Below, in pieces: positions 37,079-47,222 of a DNA stretch of 64,000 bases. The DNA is from Psychromonas sp. L1A2. Lineage in GTDB: Bacteria; Pseudomonadota; Gammaproteobacteria; Enterobacterales; Psychromonadaceae. A program made the position numbers and the translations under genes. Below the pieces are notes generated by a model that was not told the DNA's origin, searched no databases, and saw nothing but the letters and a program-made list of their open reading frames with translations. The DNA lies in assembly GCF_009828855.1 (NCBI RefSeq), contig NZ_WUAG01000001.1:248001-312000 (forward strand), in the 5' to 3' direction. Position 1 is the stretch's first letter. Each line of letters opens with the position of its first letter.

Positions 37079-37570
37079 ATGAATAAAGATAAAGGCTTTA
37101 GTCTTATTGAAGTGTTAGTTGCGTTAATTGTTGTCGCGATCGGAGTACTGGGCCATGCAAAAATGCAGGCGAAGTCAATGAGCTTAGTACAGCAAAACTT
37201 TTTTGCCCAAACTGCTAATACCGCTTTATTAGATCTAGCACAACGGATACGTTCTAATTCAGACCTAGCTGATAGCTTTATTTATAGTAATTTATCTAGT
37301 GGGGATGATATTACCTCTAATAAAAACTGTTCCACGAGCACTTGTACTGAAAGTGAGTTTGCCACAGCAGAATTAGCTGAATGGTTTGATCATCTACAAA
37401 ATAACTTACCTTCACCTCGCTTTTCTATTGCAGTTGATTCCTCGGACGTTAACCTTTACAACTTAATGTTAATTTGGGATGCAGCAAAAACCGGTGTGGG
37501 TAGTGCGACTTGTGATACAACAGCATTAAACTCATATCAATGTGGGAGCATGTCTGTATGGGTTCTGTAA
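37079..37570 (+). CDS. pilV: Type IV pilus minor pilin PilV
   Basis: 163 residues. The leader MNKDKG is followed by FSLIEVLVALIVVAIGVLGHAKMQ, the typical PilV helix with GVLG after the membrane part. The start at 37079 is chosen over an upstream TTG since it gives the short leader. Its end overlaps pilW by 13 bp, suggesting coupled translation. Confidence 0.9.
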   Translation: MNKDKGFSLIEVLVALIVVAIGVLGHAKMQAKSMSLVQQNFFAQTANTALLDLAQRIRSNSDLADSFIYSNLSSGDDITSNKNCSTSTCTESEFATAELAEWFDHLQNNLPSPRFSIAVDSSDVNLYNLMLIWDAAKTGVGSATCDTTALNSYQCGSMSVWVL

Positions 37571-38319
37571 ATAAATTAAATAAAGGCTTTAGCTTAGTTG
37601 AATTAATGATCGCAATGATTGTGTCTTTGTTTATTTTGGCTGGTTTATTTTATTCTGTGATGGGTGATATGCGCTCTTATGAGTCAGCTCGAAGTTCTCA
37701 AGAGCTAGTCACAAAAGGCCGCATGGCTGTACAAACATTGAGACTTTATATACAACAAGCAGGTTTTAGAGATATTACTGCTTTAAAAAATGAAACAACC
37801 TTTAGTGCGGGAACCTCTAATGTAGGAGGCACTTGGGATTATGGTCAAGTAGTGCAAGGAATGACCAATTCCGTTGATATTGATGATGAAAAAATAGACT
37901 CAGATATTTTAGTTGTTAGATTTTTAGGTGCAGCTGAGATAGGGATTGTATCCTGTATTGGTGAGGATTTAGATGAAAGCACAAATAATGAAGTGACATT
38001 GTATGTAAACACTAGTGACCAATTGATGTGTAAAGATAATGATGACGACGCTGAAGTTTTAGACGAAGGTGTTGAGTTTTTAGAGGTTCTGTATGGTACT
38101 GAAGATGATTATCGTTACTTTACTGCTTCTGAAGTCACTGATTGGGCAGATGTAAATAGAGTTAAGATAGGTTTGTTGTTATCAACGGAAGTAAGTGCTC
38201 ATGGTTTAACGAACAGTAATAGTTATACTATTTTTAATAAAACGATTGATGCTGCTAACGATACTAATTATAGATCTGTTGTCATGGAAACCGTGCTTAT
38301 TGGCAACCAAGGAGGGTGA
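37558..38319 (+). CDS. pilW: Type IV pilus minor pilin PilW
   Basis: 253 residues. Leader MGSVNKLNKG then FSLVELMIAMIVSLFILAGLFY. The long C-terminal domain with the QELVTKGRMAVQTLRLYIQQAGF segment is typical of PilW. The ATG at 37558 lies within pilV; GGGAG is 11 nt before it. It would join PilV, PilX, PilE and FimT in the tip/priming complex with PilY1. Confidence 0.9.
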   Translation: MGSVNKLNKGFSLVELMIAMIVSLFILAGLFYSVMGDMRSYESARSSQELVTKGRMAVQTLRLYIQQAGFRDITALKNETTFSAGTSNVGGTWDYGQVVQGMTNSVDIDDEKIDSDILVVRFLGAAEIGIVSCIGEDLDESTNNEVTLYVNTSDQLMCKDNDDDAEVLDEGVEFLEVLYGTEDDYRYFTASEVTDWADVNRVKIGLLLSTEVSAHGLTNSNSYTIFNKTIDAANDTNYRSVVMETVLIGNQGG

Positions 38320-38320
38320 T

Positions 38321-38806
38321 GTGATAAAAATAAATAAAAAATCAGAACATGGAGCTGCATTAATTACTTCCTTACTAATGGTGTTAGTGATTTCTATTTT
38401 AGGTGTGGCAGTTAGCCAACAAGTTATTGCCTTAAGAAAAGTTAGCACAGCTAATTACGATCAAACCTTAAGTTTTAATAGCGCAGAGTCAACATTGGCT
38501 GCCGCACATAGTGTTATTGCGGAAAATTTTTTAGAACCATCAACGCTTTTATCATTGGCTAATGATATTAATACCGACGTAACTTGGTGGCGAAGTGATG
38601 CCAATTGGAGTAGTGCAACGACGTTAAGTAGCACTATATCGGAAGGTAGTGTGACACCTTCTTATTTAATTGAGAACGATGGTACTGGCGGACTTGCGGT
38701 AGGTACAGGAGCGCTTTCAAAGCGTTATTATCGTGTTACCGTGAAAGCAAAAGGTAAAGGCGATTCCGTTGCTTTTTTACAAAGTTATTATGTGACCTTG
38801 GAGTAA
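38321..38806 (+). CDS. pilX: Type IV pilus assembly protein PilX
   Basis: 161 residues. Starts at GTG 38321, right after GGAGGGTGAT, giving MIKINKKSEHG then AALITSLLMVLVISILGVAVSQQ. Like other PilX proteins it lacks the +5 glutamate of major pilins. The ATG 75 bp upstream lies inside pilW and has no leader. One base separates the pilW stop from this start. Confidence 0.88.
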   Translation: MIKINKKSEHGAALITSLLMVLVISILGVAVSQQVIALRKVSTANYDQTLSFNSAESTLAAAHSVIAENFLEPSTLLSLANDINTDVTWWRSDANWSSATTLSSTISEGSVTPSYLIENDGTGGLAVGTGALSKRYYRVTVKAKGKGDSVAFLQSYYVTLE

Positions 38807-38813
38807 TGTAAAT

Positions 38814-39233
38814 ATGCTTCGATTTAATAAAATAAAAAGTATGGGATTTACGTTAATTGAATTGTTAATTGCTATTGCGATTGTTGGTATTTTAGCTTCC
38901 ATTGCCTATCCTAGTTATAAAGGTGTGTTAGAAAAAACAAGAAGGCAAGAAGCAATAAGAACGTTATTAGAAGCATCACAATTAATGGAAAGTTACTATG
39001 CAATGAACTTAAATTATAGTGGTGCAATATCGGGTGGAGTCATTACTTCATTTACAGAGAATGATGACTTTAGCGAATTATATACGTTAACTGGTGTTGC
39101 GGTAGCAGGCTCATCATCTTATACATTATCAGCAACACCGATAACGACTGGCGTGCAGAGTGATGATGAATGTGGGACATTAACAATAACACATACTGGT
39201 AGCACTGGTGCAGATACCTCTGATTGTTGGTAG
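38814..39233 (+). CDS. pilE: PilE-like minor pilin
   Basis: 139 residues. Leader MLRFNKIKSMG then FTLIELLIAIAIVGILASIAYPSYK, with E at +5. TRRQEAIRTLLEASQLMESYYAMN matches the PilE/ComP-like minor pilin group, and two C-terminal cysteines (DECGTL...DCW) could form the D-loop. It ends in an overlap with the longest possible pilY1 frame; it is a minor subunit, not the major pilin, judging by its operon. Confidence 0.88.
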   Translation: MLRFNKIKSMGFTLIELLIAIAIVGILASIAYPSYKGVLEKTRRQEAIRTLLEASQLMESYYAMNLNYSGAISGGVITSFTENDDFSELYTLTGVAVAGSSSYTLSATPITTGVQSDDECGTLTITHTGSTGADTSDCW

Positions 39234-39250
39234 TGAATAAGGATATTCTT

Positions 39251-42200
39251 GTGAAAAAAATATTATTAAATAGTTTTATATTGTCATCAAGTTACTTGTT
39301 TTCAATTGTCTCTGTTTATGCAGGTAATTTGGATTTAGCCACTAAACCGCTTTATACCGGCACCACAGAAGCACCAATGATGATGTTGACTATGGGACGA
39401 GATCATACTCTTTTTTATGAAGCTTATAATGATGCTTCAGATCTAGATGGTGATGGTGTTATCGATACTAAATTTAACCCCAATTATGCCTACGAAGGTT
39501 ATTTTGACTCAGCACTTTGTTATGAGCAAGAAAATAGTGTTTTTGTTCCCAAGCGTACGGCATCTACGTGTACAACGAGTAATGAGTGGAGTGGTAACTT
39601 TCTTAATTATCTCACCATGACGCGTATGGATGTTTTACGCAAAGTACTTTATGGCGGAACACGTAGTATTGACACTGATAGTGAAACTGTATTAGAGCGT
39701 GTTTTTATCCCTCAAGATGCGCATAGTTGGGCCAAAGCTTATGAATCTGAAGCCGTTGATGGATATGATATTGCAGATTACACTCCTTACTCTATACCTA
39801 ATTCAGGCAAACAGCATTTTTTTGGTACGGTAACTTACACTGGATTCGGTGAAGATCCTATTTTACGTGTAAGGCAAAATGTCAGCTATTCAGAAGATGA
39901 TTGGGGAGTCTGGAGCTGGGCATCTACAGGGCGCCCTGTACTTAATAATGGCGGTAGCGATTTTGTCGTTAGAGTTAAAGCTTGTGTCGATGGTTTTATC
40001 GATGGGACTAATTGTGAGTCTTACCCTAATGGAAGTTATAAGCCAACGGGGTTATTACATGATTATGGAGAAAGTGACCAAATGTTGTTTGGTTTGCTAA
40101 CGGGTAGCTACAATAAAAATCTATCTGGTGGTGTGTTAAGAAGAGCTATTAGCGAATTTTCAACTGAAATCAATAGTAATACTGGACAATTCACCTCTAC
40201 AAGTGAAGGGATTGTTGCAACAATTAATAAATTAAGAATTCATGGATTTGGCTATGCAGATAAAGCTTATGAAACTAATTGTGGTTGGGTAGTTGATCGA
40301 GCAATTAGCGATGGAGAGTGTGCATCTTGGGGTAATCCTGCTGGCGAAATGTTATATGAAGCGATGCGTTACTTTTCAGGCGCTGGATCTGCAAGTCCAA
40401 GTTATGCCACTACTGGCGATTATGATGAAGAAATCGGGTTAACCGCTCCTGCTTGGGATGACCCATACGATACTCGTGGTACTTGTGCTAATCCGAATGT
40501 ACTTTTAATCAGTGATATCAGTCCTTCTTATGATTCTGATCAATTACCAGGGGCATATAGTCAATTTACTCAAAGCACAAATCAAGATGAAAGTTATTCA
40601 GGCACAACCTTACCAAGCTTTAGTGTAAGTGATTTGCTATCGATTATTTCTACTACAGAAGGTAAAACCTCGGGCGAATTCTTTATTGGCCAATCTGGGA
40701 CAGAGAGCGATGGAATTCCATCGGCAAAAGAGATTACAGGCCTTGCTTATGTTCGTGGCCTAGCGCCAGCTGAGCCAACTAAAAAAGGCAGTTATAGTTC
40801 TGCTGCGGTTGCTTATTATGGACATAAAAATGATATTCATCTTAGTAAAGATGAAGACCAAAATGTGACAACGATGGTTGTTGCGTTGGCTTCCACTTTG
40901 CCTGAAATTGAAGTTGATGTTGATGGCGATATAATCAAAATTGTTCCCTTTGCCAAGTCTGTTTCTGGGTATGGAATTAGCTCTGGCGAAGATGATTTTC
41001 AACCAACAAATACTATTGTCGATTGGTATGTTGAATCAATTTCTTCAACCAGAGGTATTTTTAGAATTAATTTTGAAGATGTTGAACAAGGTGCCGATCA
41101 TGATATGGATATGATTGCTAAATATACTTATGAAGTGAAAGATAATCTTTGTGTATACGATGTTGATGGCAATTGTACTTCTACAGCTAAAGGTGTAGAA
41201 GTTACTGTCGATTCTACTTTTGCAGCAGGTAGTATTAATCAACATGCTGGTTATATTATTTCTGGAACAACAAATGATAATACATATTTAGAAGTTAAAG
41301 ATGTTGGTGGTGCTAATGTAAAATACCACTTAGATACCCCTGTTAGTTACGACTATAGAAACAGAAAAGAAAGCAATAGTAATGTAAAGCTAGGGTTAAC
41401 ATCTACTCGTAATTTCTTCCCAAGTGCCACTAAAGCTGCAGACTTTTTACCATCACCACTTTGGTATGCTGCTAAGTGGGGAGGATTTGTCGATTCAGAT
41501 GACAGTGGAACTCCTAACTTAGAAAGTGAATGGGATACTAGTGGTGCTGATGATGGTGGGGCGGACGGCGATCCAGATAACTACTTCCCTGTAACTAATG
41601 CAGGTGAATTAAAAGATCAAATAGCAGCCGCATTTGACTTAGCTTATGACGGCTTGTTGACCGGATCATCTCCCGTTTATTCTTCTAACTTATTAACTAG
41701 CGGTACACTTGCTTATAAATCTTCATTTGAAGAAGAAAGTTGGAATGGGAATGTTACTGCTTATACGGTTAATTCTGATGGTGAGTATTCGTCGACAGAA
41801 TCATGGAGTGCAGCTACACAATTAGATGCGATGGATCCAGACGACCGTTTTATTTTTACTCGTAGTACTGACGGTAGCGTGTTTGAGTTTGTATTAAGTA
41901 ATTTTAGCTCTTCACCTCTTCTGTCAGAGAGTCAATTAGTAGGTTTATTAGGTAGCACATCTGGATCTGACACAGAGAAAGCGACTTATATACAAAATGC
42001 AGTTAGTTATATTCGTGGTGATCGTGATAATGAAACCTCGATTATTGGTGATGGCTTTAGAGAACGAACGAGTCTTTTAGGCGATATTATTAATTCAACG
42101 CCTTATTATGTATCGATATCTAAAGGGCATACAGTAGGCAAAGAGGTGGTTGCATTTGCAGCTAACGATGGCATGGTTCATATTGTTGATGCCGATGACG

Positions 42201-43651
42201 GTACAGAAGTTGTCGCCTACATTCCAAGTACTGTTTATGAAGCTTTAGGCAATATAGTAGATAATGCTTATATTCATGAGTATTCAGTTGATGGTGGGCT
42301 AAATGCTTACTCTGATGAAAATGACTTAGTTGATATTAATCTTGATGGAACCTCTATTGAAGTAGCAAGAACAACACTAGTCGGTCGTTTAGGCTTGGGT
42401 GCTAAAGGGCTTTATGCTATCGATGTGTCAGATTTGACTACTCCTACTACCGATATGATGAGATGGGAAATTACTTCGGACACCACTGGGTTTGAAGGTA
42501 TAGGTTATAGTGTTTCAGCGCCAACAATTGTAACGCTTGCTAACGATAGAGCTAGTGTTGTTTTTGCAAATGGTTATAACTCAATTGATGATGATGGTGC
42601 GATTTATATTGCGGATCTTAGTGATGGTAGTTTAATTAAAAAGCTTAGTGTCGGCGCACAAACTGACCCGACAGGTTTGGATAGACCTAATGCGCTCGCT
42701 CAACCGTTATTGATCGATAATAATAGTGATGGTATTGCTGATTATATCTACGCAGGTGATCTTTTTGGAAATATGTGGGTATTTGATATCTCTAGTGATG
42801 ATCCTAATGACTGGGGAATTAAAAAAATAGGCGGGGCTCCATTATTTACTGCAATCAGTCCAACATTGAATGGCGTTGAATATAGATCCCAATCGATTAC
42901 TACAAGACCAACTGTAGTACGTCATCCTGATGGTGTCGGTGTGTTAGTTGCATTCGGAACTGGTAAGTATGTAGAGTCACATGATATTTCTACGACGGAT
43001 CAAGCCACTCAGAGTTTTTATGTAATTGAAGACAAACTGGGCACTTCTAGTATTAATGCTACACGTAATTCATCTGGTTTTAGTAATTTACAAAAGCAAT
43101 CTATTATCAAGGAAAGTAGTACCAATCGTTTACTTTCAAGTCACCCTCTTAATTGGAATGAGATTAGTGGCTTCTATATTGACTTAGTCAATACTGAAGA
43201 TGGTAATACTGAAAACTATGGTGAGAAACAAGTCGTCGCTAGCACTATTTTAGGGACTAAGGTTAGCTTTGTGACTTTAATACCAGGTACAGATCCATGT
43301 GTTGCTGGCGGTACAGGATGGTATATGGAGTTGAATTTGTATACCGGTCAAACTTGGAATACCGGAACAGAAGTTGAGGATGACCCATCAACTGCAGAAG
43401 ATGAGTCTGAAGAAATACCTACCGATAGTTCCAATCAGTTTATTGATGGTGTCGCGACAGGGATATCATCAGTTGCTTCTGTAACAACAAGTACGGAAAC
43501 GATCACTAATGCAGATGGTACAACAGAAGATATTACTATATTTGAAAGTGCAATCGGTTTAACTTGTATTACGCTTAGTACAAATAAACAAACTTGTTAC
43601 GATGATGATCTCAATATAACGGGGCCACAAAGCTGGAGAAATTTATATTAG
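39251..43651 (+). CDS. pilY1: Type IV pilus tip adhesin PilY1
   Basis: A 1466-residue exported protein. The GTG at 39251 follows AAGGA and gives a clean signal peptide (MKKILLNSFILSSSYLFSIVSVYA). GNLDLATKPLYTGTTEAPMMM is the usual PilY1 opening; an aspartate-rich DLDGDGVID near residue 70 may bind calcium. The C-terminal half (from about 950) is the beta-propeller domain: INSTPYYVSIS, FAANDGMVHIVDADDG, LYAIDVSD, and DNNSDGIADYIYAGDLFG (about 1156-1173), the regulatory Ca site of PilY1. The middle domain looks variable and could determine what it binds. It caps the minor-pilin complex; last gene of the operon. Confidence 0.93.
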   Translation: MKKILLNSFILSSSYLFSIVSVYAGNLDLATKPLYTGTTEAPMMMLTMGRDHTLFYEAYNDASDLDGDGVIDTKFNPNYAYEGYFDSALCYEQENSVFVPKRTASTCTTSNEWSGNFLNYLTMTRMDVLRKVLYGGTRSIDTDSETVLERVFIPQDAHSWAKAYESEAVDGYDIADYTPYSIPNSGKQHFFGTVTYTGFGEDPILRVRQNVSYSEDDWGVWSWASTGRPVLNNGGSDFVVRVKACVDGFIDGTNCESYPNGSYKPTGLLHDYGESDQMLFGLLTGSYNKNLSGGVLRRAISEFSTEINSNTGQFTSTSEGIVATINKLRIHGFGYADKAYETNCGWVVDRAISDGECASWGNPAGEMLYEAMRYFSGAGSASPSYATTGDYDEEIGLTAPAWDDPYDTRGTCANPNVLLISDISPSYDSDQLPGAYSQFTQSTNQDESYSGTTLPSFSVSDLLSIISTTEGKTSGEFFIGQSGTESDGIPSAKEITGLAYVRGLAPAEPTKKGSYSSAAVAYYGHKNDIHLSKDEDQNVTTMVVALASTLPEIEVDVDGDIIKIVPFAKSVSGYGISSGEDDFQPTNTIVDWYVESISSTRGIFRINFEDVEQGADHDMDMIAKYTYEVKDNLCVYDVDGNCTSTAKGVEVTVDSTFAAGSINQHAGYIISGTTNDNTYLEVKDVGGANVKYHLDTPVSYDYRNRKESNSNVKLGLTSTRNFFPSATKAADFLPSPLWYAAKWGGFVDSDDSGTPNLESEWDTSGADDGGADGDPDNYFPVTNAGELKDQIAAAFDLAYDGLLTGSSPVYSSNLLTSGTLAYKSSFEEESWNGNVTAYTVNSDGEYSSTESWSAATQLDAMDPDDRFIFTRSTDGSVFEFVLSNFSSSPLLSESQLVGLLGSTSGSDTEKATYIQNAVSYIRGDRDNETSIIGDGFRERTSLLGDIINSTPYYVSISKGHTVGKEVVAFAANDGMVHIVDADDGTEVVAYIPSTVYEALGNIVDNAYIHEYSVDGGLNAYSDENDLVDINLDGTSIEVARTTLVGRLGLGAKGLYAIDVSDLTTPTTDMMRWEITSDTTGFEGIGYSVSAPTIVTLANDRASVVFANGYNSIDDDGAIYIADLSDGSLIKKLSVGAQTDPTGLDRPNALAQPLLIDNNSDGIADYIYAGDLFGNMWVFDISSDDPNDWGIKKIGGAPLFTAISPTLNGVEYRSQSITTRPTVVRHPDGVGVLVAFGTGKYVESHDISTTDQATQSFYVIEDKLGTSSINATRNSSGFSNLQKQSIIKESSTNRLLSSHPLNWNEISGFYIDLVNTEDGNTENYGEKQVVASTILGTKVSFVTLIPGTDPCVAGGTGWYMELNLYTGQTWNTGTEVEDDPSTAEDESEEIPTDSSNQFIDGVATGISSVASVTTSTETITNADGTTEDITIFESAIGLTCITLSTNKQTCYDDDLNITGPQSWRNLY

Positions 43652-43672
43652 TTATTAACTAATATAAACTTT

Positions 43673-43722
43673 AAAAAAGACACTCCTGTTTAATGTAAAA
43701 ATTAATCAAGACTGTCTTTTTG
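43673..43722 (+). terminator. Possible terminator after pilY1
   Basis: AAAAAGACA and TGTCTTTTT can pair across about 30 nt, with T-rich sequence after it. Confidence 0.4.
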
Positions 43723-43748
43723 TTTATTGCGTGTTTAATTGTGGTATT

Positions 43749-43922
43749 TATACCGGTTACCATTCAAAGTGCAAAATTCACCGCTTGCCCTCTGGGTCGT
43801 TAGCTTGAAAACCAACTCTACGTTGCAACCTTCGATAGGCCTAGCCATTGTCATTATGTTGCGCCTTGATTTGGAGTCCGAGCTAACGACTGAACAAAGC
43901 ACATTGAAAGGTAACGTGTATA
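43749..43922 (+). repeat. Dispersed repeat family B, copy 2
   Basis: About 174 bp. Left end TATACCGGTTACCATTCAAA then GTGC; the right end reverse-complements to TATACACGTTACCTTTCAAT then GTGC. Internal sequence is more diverged than in the other copies, though TACGTTGCAACCTTCGATA matches the family. A 67-codon ORF in it has no coding signs. Confidence 0.75.
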
Positions 43923-43988
43923 TATTTCTTTATTTATTCTGAGGATATTATAGCAATCACAATAAATAGCTTATCTATTTTATTTGTT

Positions 43989-44139
43989 AAAACAGCCCAC
44001 TTCCTCGTTGTAAATTTCGTAAAGAGAACAGGCATTAAAGAATTAATATCTTTTAGTTAATCTTTGAAAGGCTCAACTTACGCCTTGAATTGAACTTTTT
44101 TTCCAGTGCAAAATTTAGATAACATATTTAATGTAATCG
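43989..44139 (+). repeat. Dispersed repeat family C, copy 1
   Basis: Starts AAAACAGCCCACTTCCTCGT and ends TTTAATGTAATCG. Matches the reverse complement of 55299-55477, with long blocks of identity (TTGTAAATTTCGTAAAG, GCCTTGAATTGAACT, CAAAATTTAGATAACA). Non-coding. Confidence 0.8.
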
Positions 44140-44362
44140 GTAATATCTTACACCCTTTTTTATTCTCACCACATAAAGCCCAATTATTACAAATATAAAA
44201 AACATAACATGTAACCAAAATTTTGGGCCTATATGAGTATTAATAGGCGCTATAGTACTTATATCTGGGAAGTTTTGTTTGTACTCTATAAAATTAATCT
44301 TGAGTAAGTACTCACTTTTATTTCTTTTTATTCTTTAAGGATATCGCCTTTAATTGTTATTT

Positions 44363-44554
44363 AACCTTAATTCTGGTTAATGAAGTGGAATTATATTTAA
44401 AATCAAAAGTACTATTTTTGACTATACAGTGCTGTTAGTTTTGCGTAGTTCAAGACGAATTATTGACAGATAATTGGTTATTGACAGATAATTTAACTCA
44501 AAAATCTGCGGAAATAGCGGTGTTGTATTGCTTTGCTTATCCAGAACAGAGGTT
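44363..44554 (-). repeat. Dispersed repeat family A, copy 2
   Basis: About 192 bp, inverted relative to copies 1 and 3. Ends: AACCTTAATTCTGG and CCAGAACAGAGGTT. The core GCGGAAATAGCGGTGTTGTA is the reverse complement of the family sequence. It also contains a short duplication of ATTGACAGATAATT. Confidence 0.78.
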
Positions 44555-44822
44555 ATTTACGTAATATGTAAATAAGGGAGAGAATCGAGCTTCTAACAAG
44601 TATTTTATTTATATTGTTATCTGTCAGTGATACATACGACAAACTTTTAATAATAATGATTGATACAATGAAGTAGGTTAAATTAACGATGAAAGTTTGT
44701 TTTTTATTGATTTGTTAATAGTGTAACATTAGAGATCATATTCAGCCTGAAGATCATGGCACAGAGTGATTTATTGAGATCTTTTCGAGATTGAGATCAT
44801 TTTACTTTGAAATCAACATTAA

Positions 44823-45170
<348 letters not shown>

Positions 45171-45199
45171 TCTTTTATGAATTGATTTTTCGCTTAAAT

Positions 45200-45242
45200 G
45201 GGCAATAAAAAAGGAGAACTGAGTTCTCCTTTTTTATTGCCC
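45200..45242. terminator. Bidirectional terminator glnB/bamD
   Basis: A perfect 20-bp stem (GGGCAATAAAAAAGGAGAAC paired with its exact complement) around a 3-nt loop, serving two convergent genes. Confidence 0.9.
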
Positions 45243-45282
45243 ATTGATAGCAAAAATTGCTGTTGATTTTTATTTTGTATAA

Positions 45283-46074
45283 TTACCAGTCAAAAATGCT
45301 AAATGATTCGCTTCTTCTAACCACTTTACTGTCTGGGTAATTTAGTTTCAGCACTGATAATGCATTCTTTTTAGGTGTTTCTAAACCTAGTTCATCGTAT
45401 GCTTGAATCATTATTTCTAATGCGTCTTGTACTGATTTAGTATCAGAGTAGTTGTTTAAGACTATTTTACTTCGGTTAATCGCCGCAATATAAGCTTCGC
45501 GTTTAATATACCACTCTGCAATAGCTACTTCATAACGCGCAACACGATCTTTAAGGTAGATCATACGTTGATGCGCATCTTTTGCATATTCACTTTGTGG
45601 GTAGTATTTTAAAACGTGGTTGAAGTCTTTAAAGGCTCTTTGAGAATAGCTTTGATCGCGGTTGAAACGATCTATACCAAATAAATTTTGGAAGAATTGA
45701 TCATCAACGGTTAAGTTAGTTAAACCACGTATATAATAGACATAATCCAAATCTTTATGTGTTGGGTTTAAACGAATAAACTTATCGATATTAGCTAATG
45801 CTAAGGCCATTTCATTACGTTTATAGTAAGTGTAAATTAAGTCTAATTGCACTTGGTCTGAGTGTGGACCAAATGGATAGCGGCTATCTAGTGCTTCAAG
45901 GATTTCAGATGCTTTTTCAAAATTAGCTGACTCTAATGCTAAGGATGCGTCTTGATATAATGCAACGGGAGGCTTATCTGCAACCTTTGGTTTACTATTT
46001 TTTTTAGATGAGCAGCCACTAATGACAATGGCGATGAAAAAACTGGTCGTTATTAGTCTAAGGATCTTATTCAT
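45283..46074 (-). CDS. bamD: Outer membrane assembly lipoprotein BamD
   Basis: A 263-residue lipoprotein of the BAM complex, which inserts beta-barrel proteins into the outer membrane. MNKILRLITTSFFIAIVISG then CSS is a lipoprotein signal with the lipidated Cys at about 21. Five TPR-like helix pairs follow (for example ALESANFEKASEILEALDSRYPFG and KDFNHVLKYYPQSEYAKDAHQRM). The ATG at 46074 gives a normal signal peptide; an upstream start adds seven residues. It is divergent from rluD, as in E. coli. Confidence 0.95.
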   Translation of the reverse strand: MNKILRLITTSFFIAIVISGCSSKKNSKPKVADKPPVALYQDASLALESANFEKASEILEALDSRYPFGPHSDQVQLDLIYTYYKRNEMALALANIDKFIRLNPTHKDLDYVYYIRGLTNLTVDDQFFQNLFGIDRFNRDQSYSQRAFKDFNHVLKYYPQSEYAKDAHQRMIYLKDRVARYEVAIAEWYIKREAYIAAINRSKIVLNNYSDTKSVQDALEIMIQAYDELGLETPKKNALSVLKLNYPDSKVVRRSESFSIFDW

Positions 46075-46232
46075 AAGTGTTATAATGTCGGCCAATATTA
46101 AAAAGTACAGTATCGACTATCGTCGAAAGAAATAAAAGTAAAAAAAGATAAAATGTGACAAGATAATACTGTCAGACTAAATACTTTTTAAAAATCAATT
46201 ACAATAGCACAAAATACAAAGAAGAGAGCACT

Positions 46233-47213
46233 ATGAGCCAAGCAATAAACCTAACTGCAGAAGTTACAGATGAACAGTTAGGATTTCGATTAGACCAAGC
46301 GGTTGCCGCATTGTTCCCTGATTATTCTCGTTCACGTATAAAAGAATGGATTTTAGCGGGCCTGGTACAAATTGATGGCACAGTTTCTTTAACGCCGCGT
46401 GAAAAAGTATTTACTGGCCAAATGTTAGAAGTAAATGCGGTATTGGAAGATGAAGTAACTTTTGTTGCACAAAAAATTGAAATTAACATCGTTTATGAAG
46501 ACGATGATATTTTAGTTATCAATAAACCTGCTGGGTTAGTTGTTCACCCAGGTGCTGGTAACGCAAGTGGCACATTATTAAATGCCTTGTTATACCATTA
46601 CCCAAGCATTGCAGAAGTACCGCGTGCAGGTATCGTTCATCGATTAGATAAAGAAACATCTGGTTTGATGGTGGTGGCTAAAACAGTACCAGCACAAACG
46701 CATTTAGTGACAAGTTTACAAGCACGTCAAATGACACGTGAATATGATGCTATTGCTTCAGGTTGTTTTACTGCCGGCGGTAAAGTTGATGCACCTATTG
46801 GTCGTGATAAAGTACACCGTACTAAAATGGCTGTTAATCCAACGTCTGGTAAAGATGCAATAACACATTACCGAATTGCTGAAAAATACCGAGCTCACAC
46901 ACGTTTACGTTTACGTTTAGAAACAGGGCGTACTCACCAAATTCGTGTACATATGATGTCTGTTGGACATGTATTAGCAGGTGACCCTGTATACGGTGGT
47001 CGTCCTCGTCCACCAAAAGGTGCTTCAGCAGAATTAAGTGAAGTATTACGTGGTTTTAGACGCCAAGCACTACATGCAACTATGTTGCGTTTGGATCACC
47101 CAATCACAGGTGATGAGATGGAATGGCATGCGGAACCACCAGAAGACTTTAAAGTGCTAGCTGCCGCATTACGTGCTGATACTATTTCGCATGAAAATGA
47201 ACTCGACTTATAA
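46233..47213 (+). CDS. rluD: 23S rRNA pseudouridine synthase D
   Basis: A 326-residue enzyme that makes pseudouridines 1911, 1915 and 1917 of 23S rRNA. It has an N-terminal S4 RNA-binding domain (RLDQAVAALFPDYSRSRIKEWI) and then the RluA-family catalytic domain with GIVHRLDKETSGLMVVAKT, where the aspartate of HRLD is catalytic. LRLETGRTHQIRVHM is the other signature. AGAGAG precedes the ATG. pgeF starts 9 bp after it. Confidence 0.97.
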   Translation: MSQAINLTAEVTDEQLGFRLDQAVAALFPDYSRSRIKEWILAGLVQIDGTVSLTPREKVFTGQMLEVNAVLEDEVTFVAQKIEINIVYEDDDILVINKPAGLVVHPGAGNASGTLLNALLYHYPSIAEVPRAGIVHRLDKETSGLMVVAKTVPAQTHLVTSLQARQMTREYDAIASGCFTAGGKVDAPIGRDKVHRTKMAVNPTSGKDAITHYRIAEKYRAHTRLRLRLETGRTHQIRVHMMSVGHVLAGDPVYGGRPRPPKGASAELSEVLRGFRRQALHATMLRLDHPITGDEMEWHAEPPEDFKVLAAALRADTISHENELDL

Positions 47214-47222
47214 TCTGTTTAT

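Noticed and set aside
43739-43942. A 67-codon plus-strand ORF after pilY1
   Set aside because: It coincides with a family B repeat and has no ribosome site or protein-like composition.
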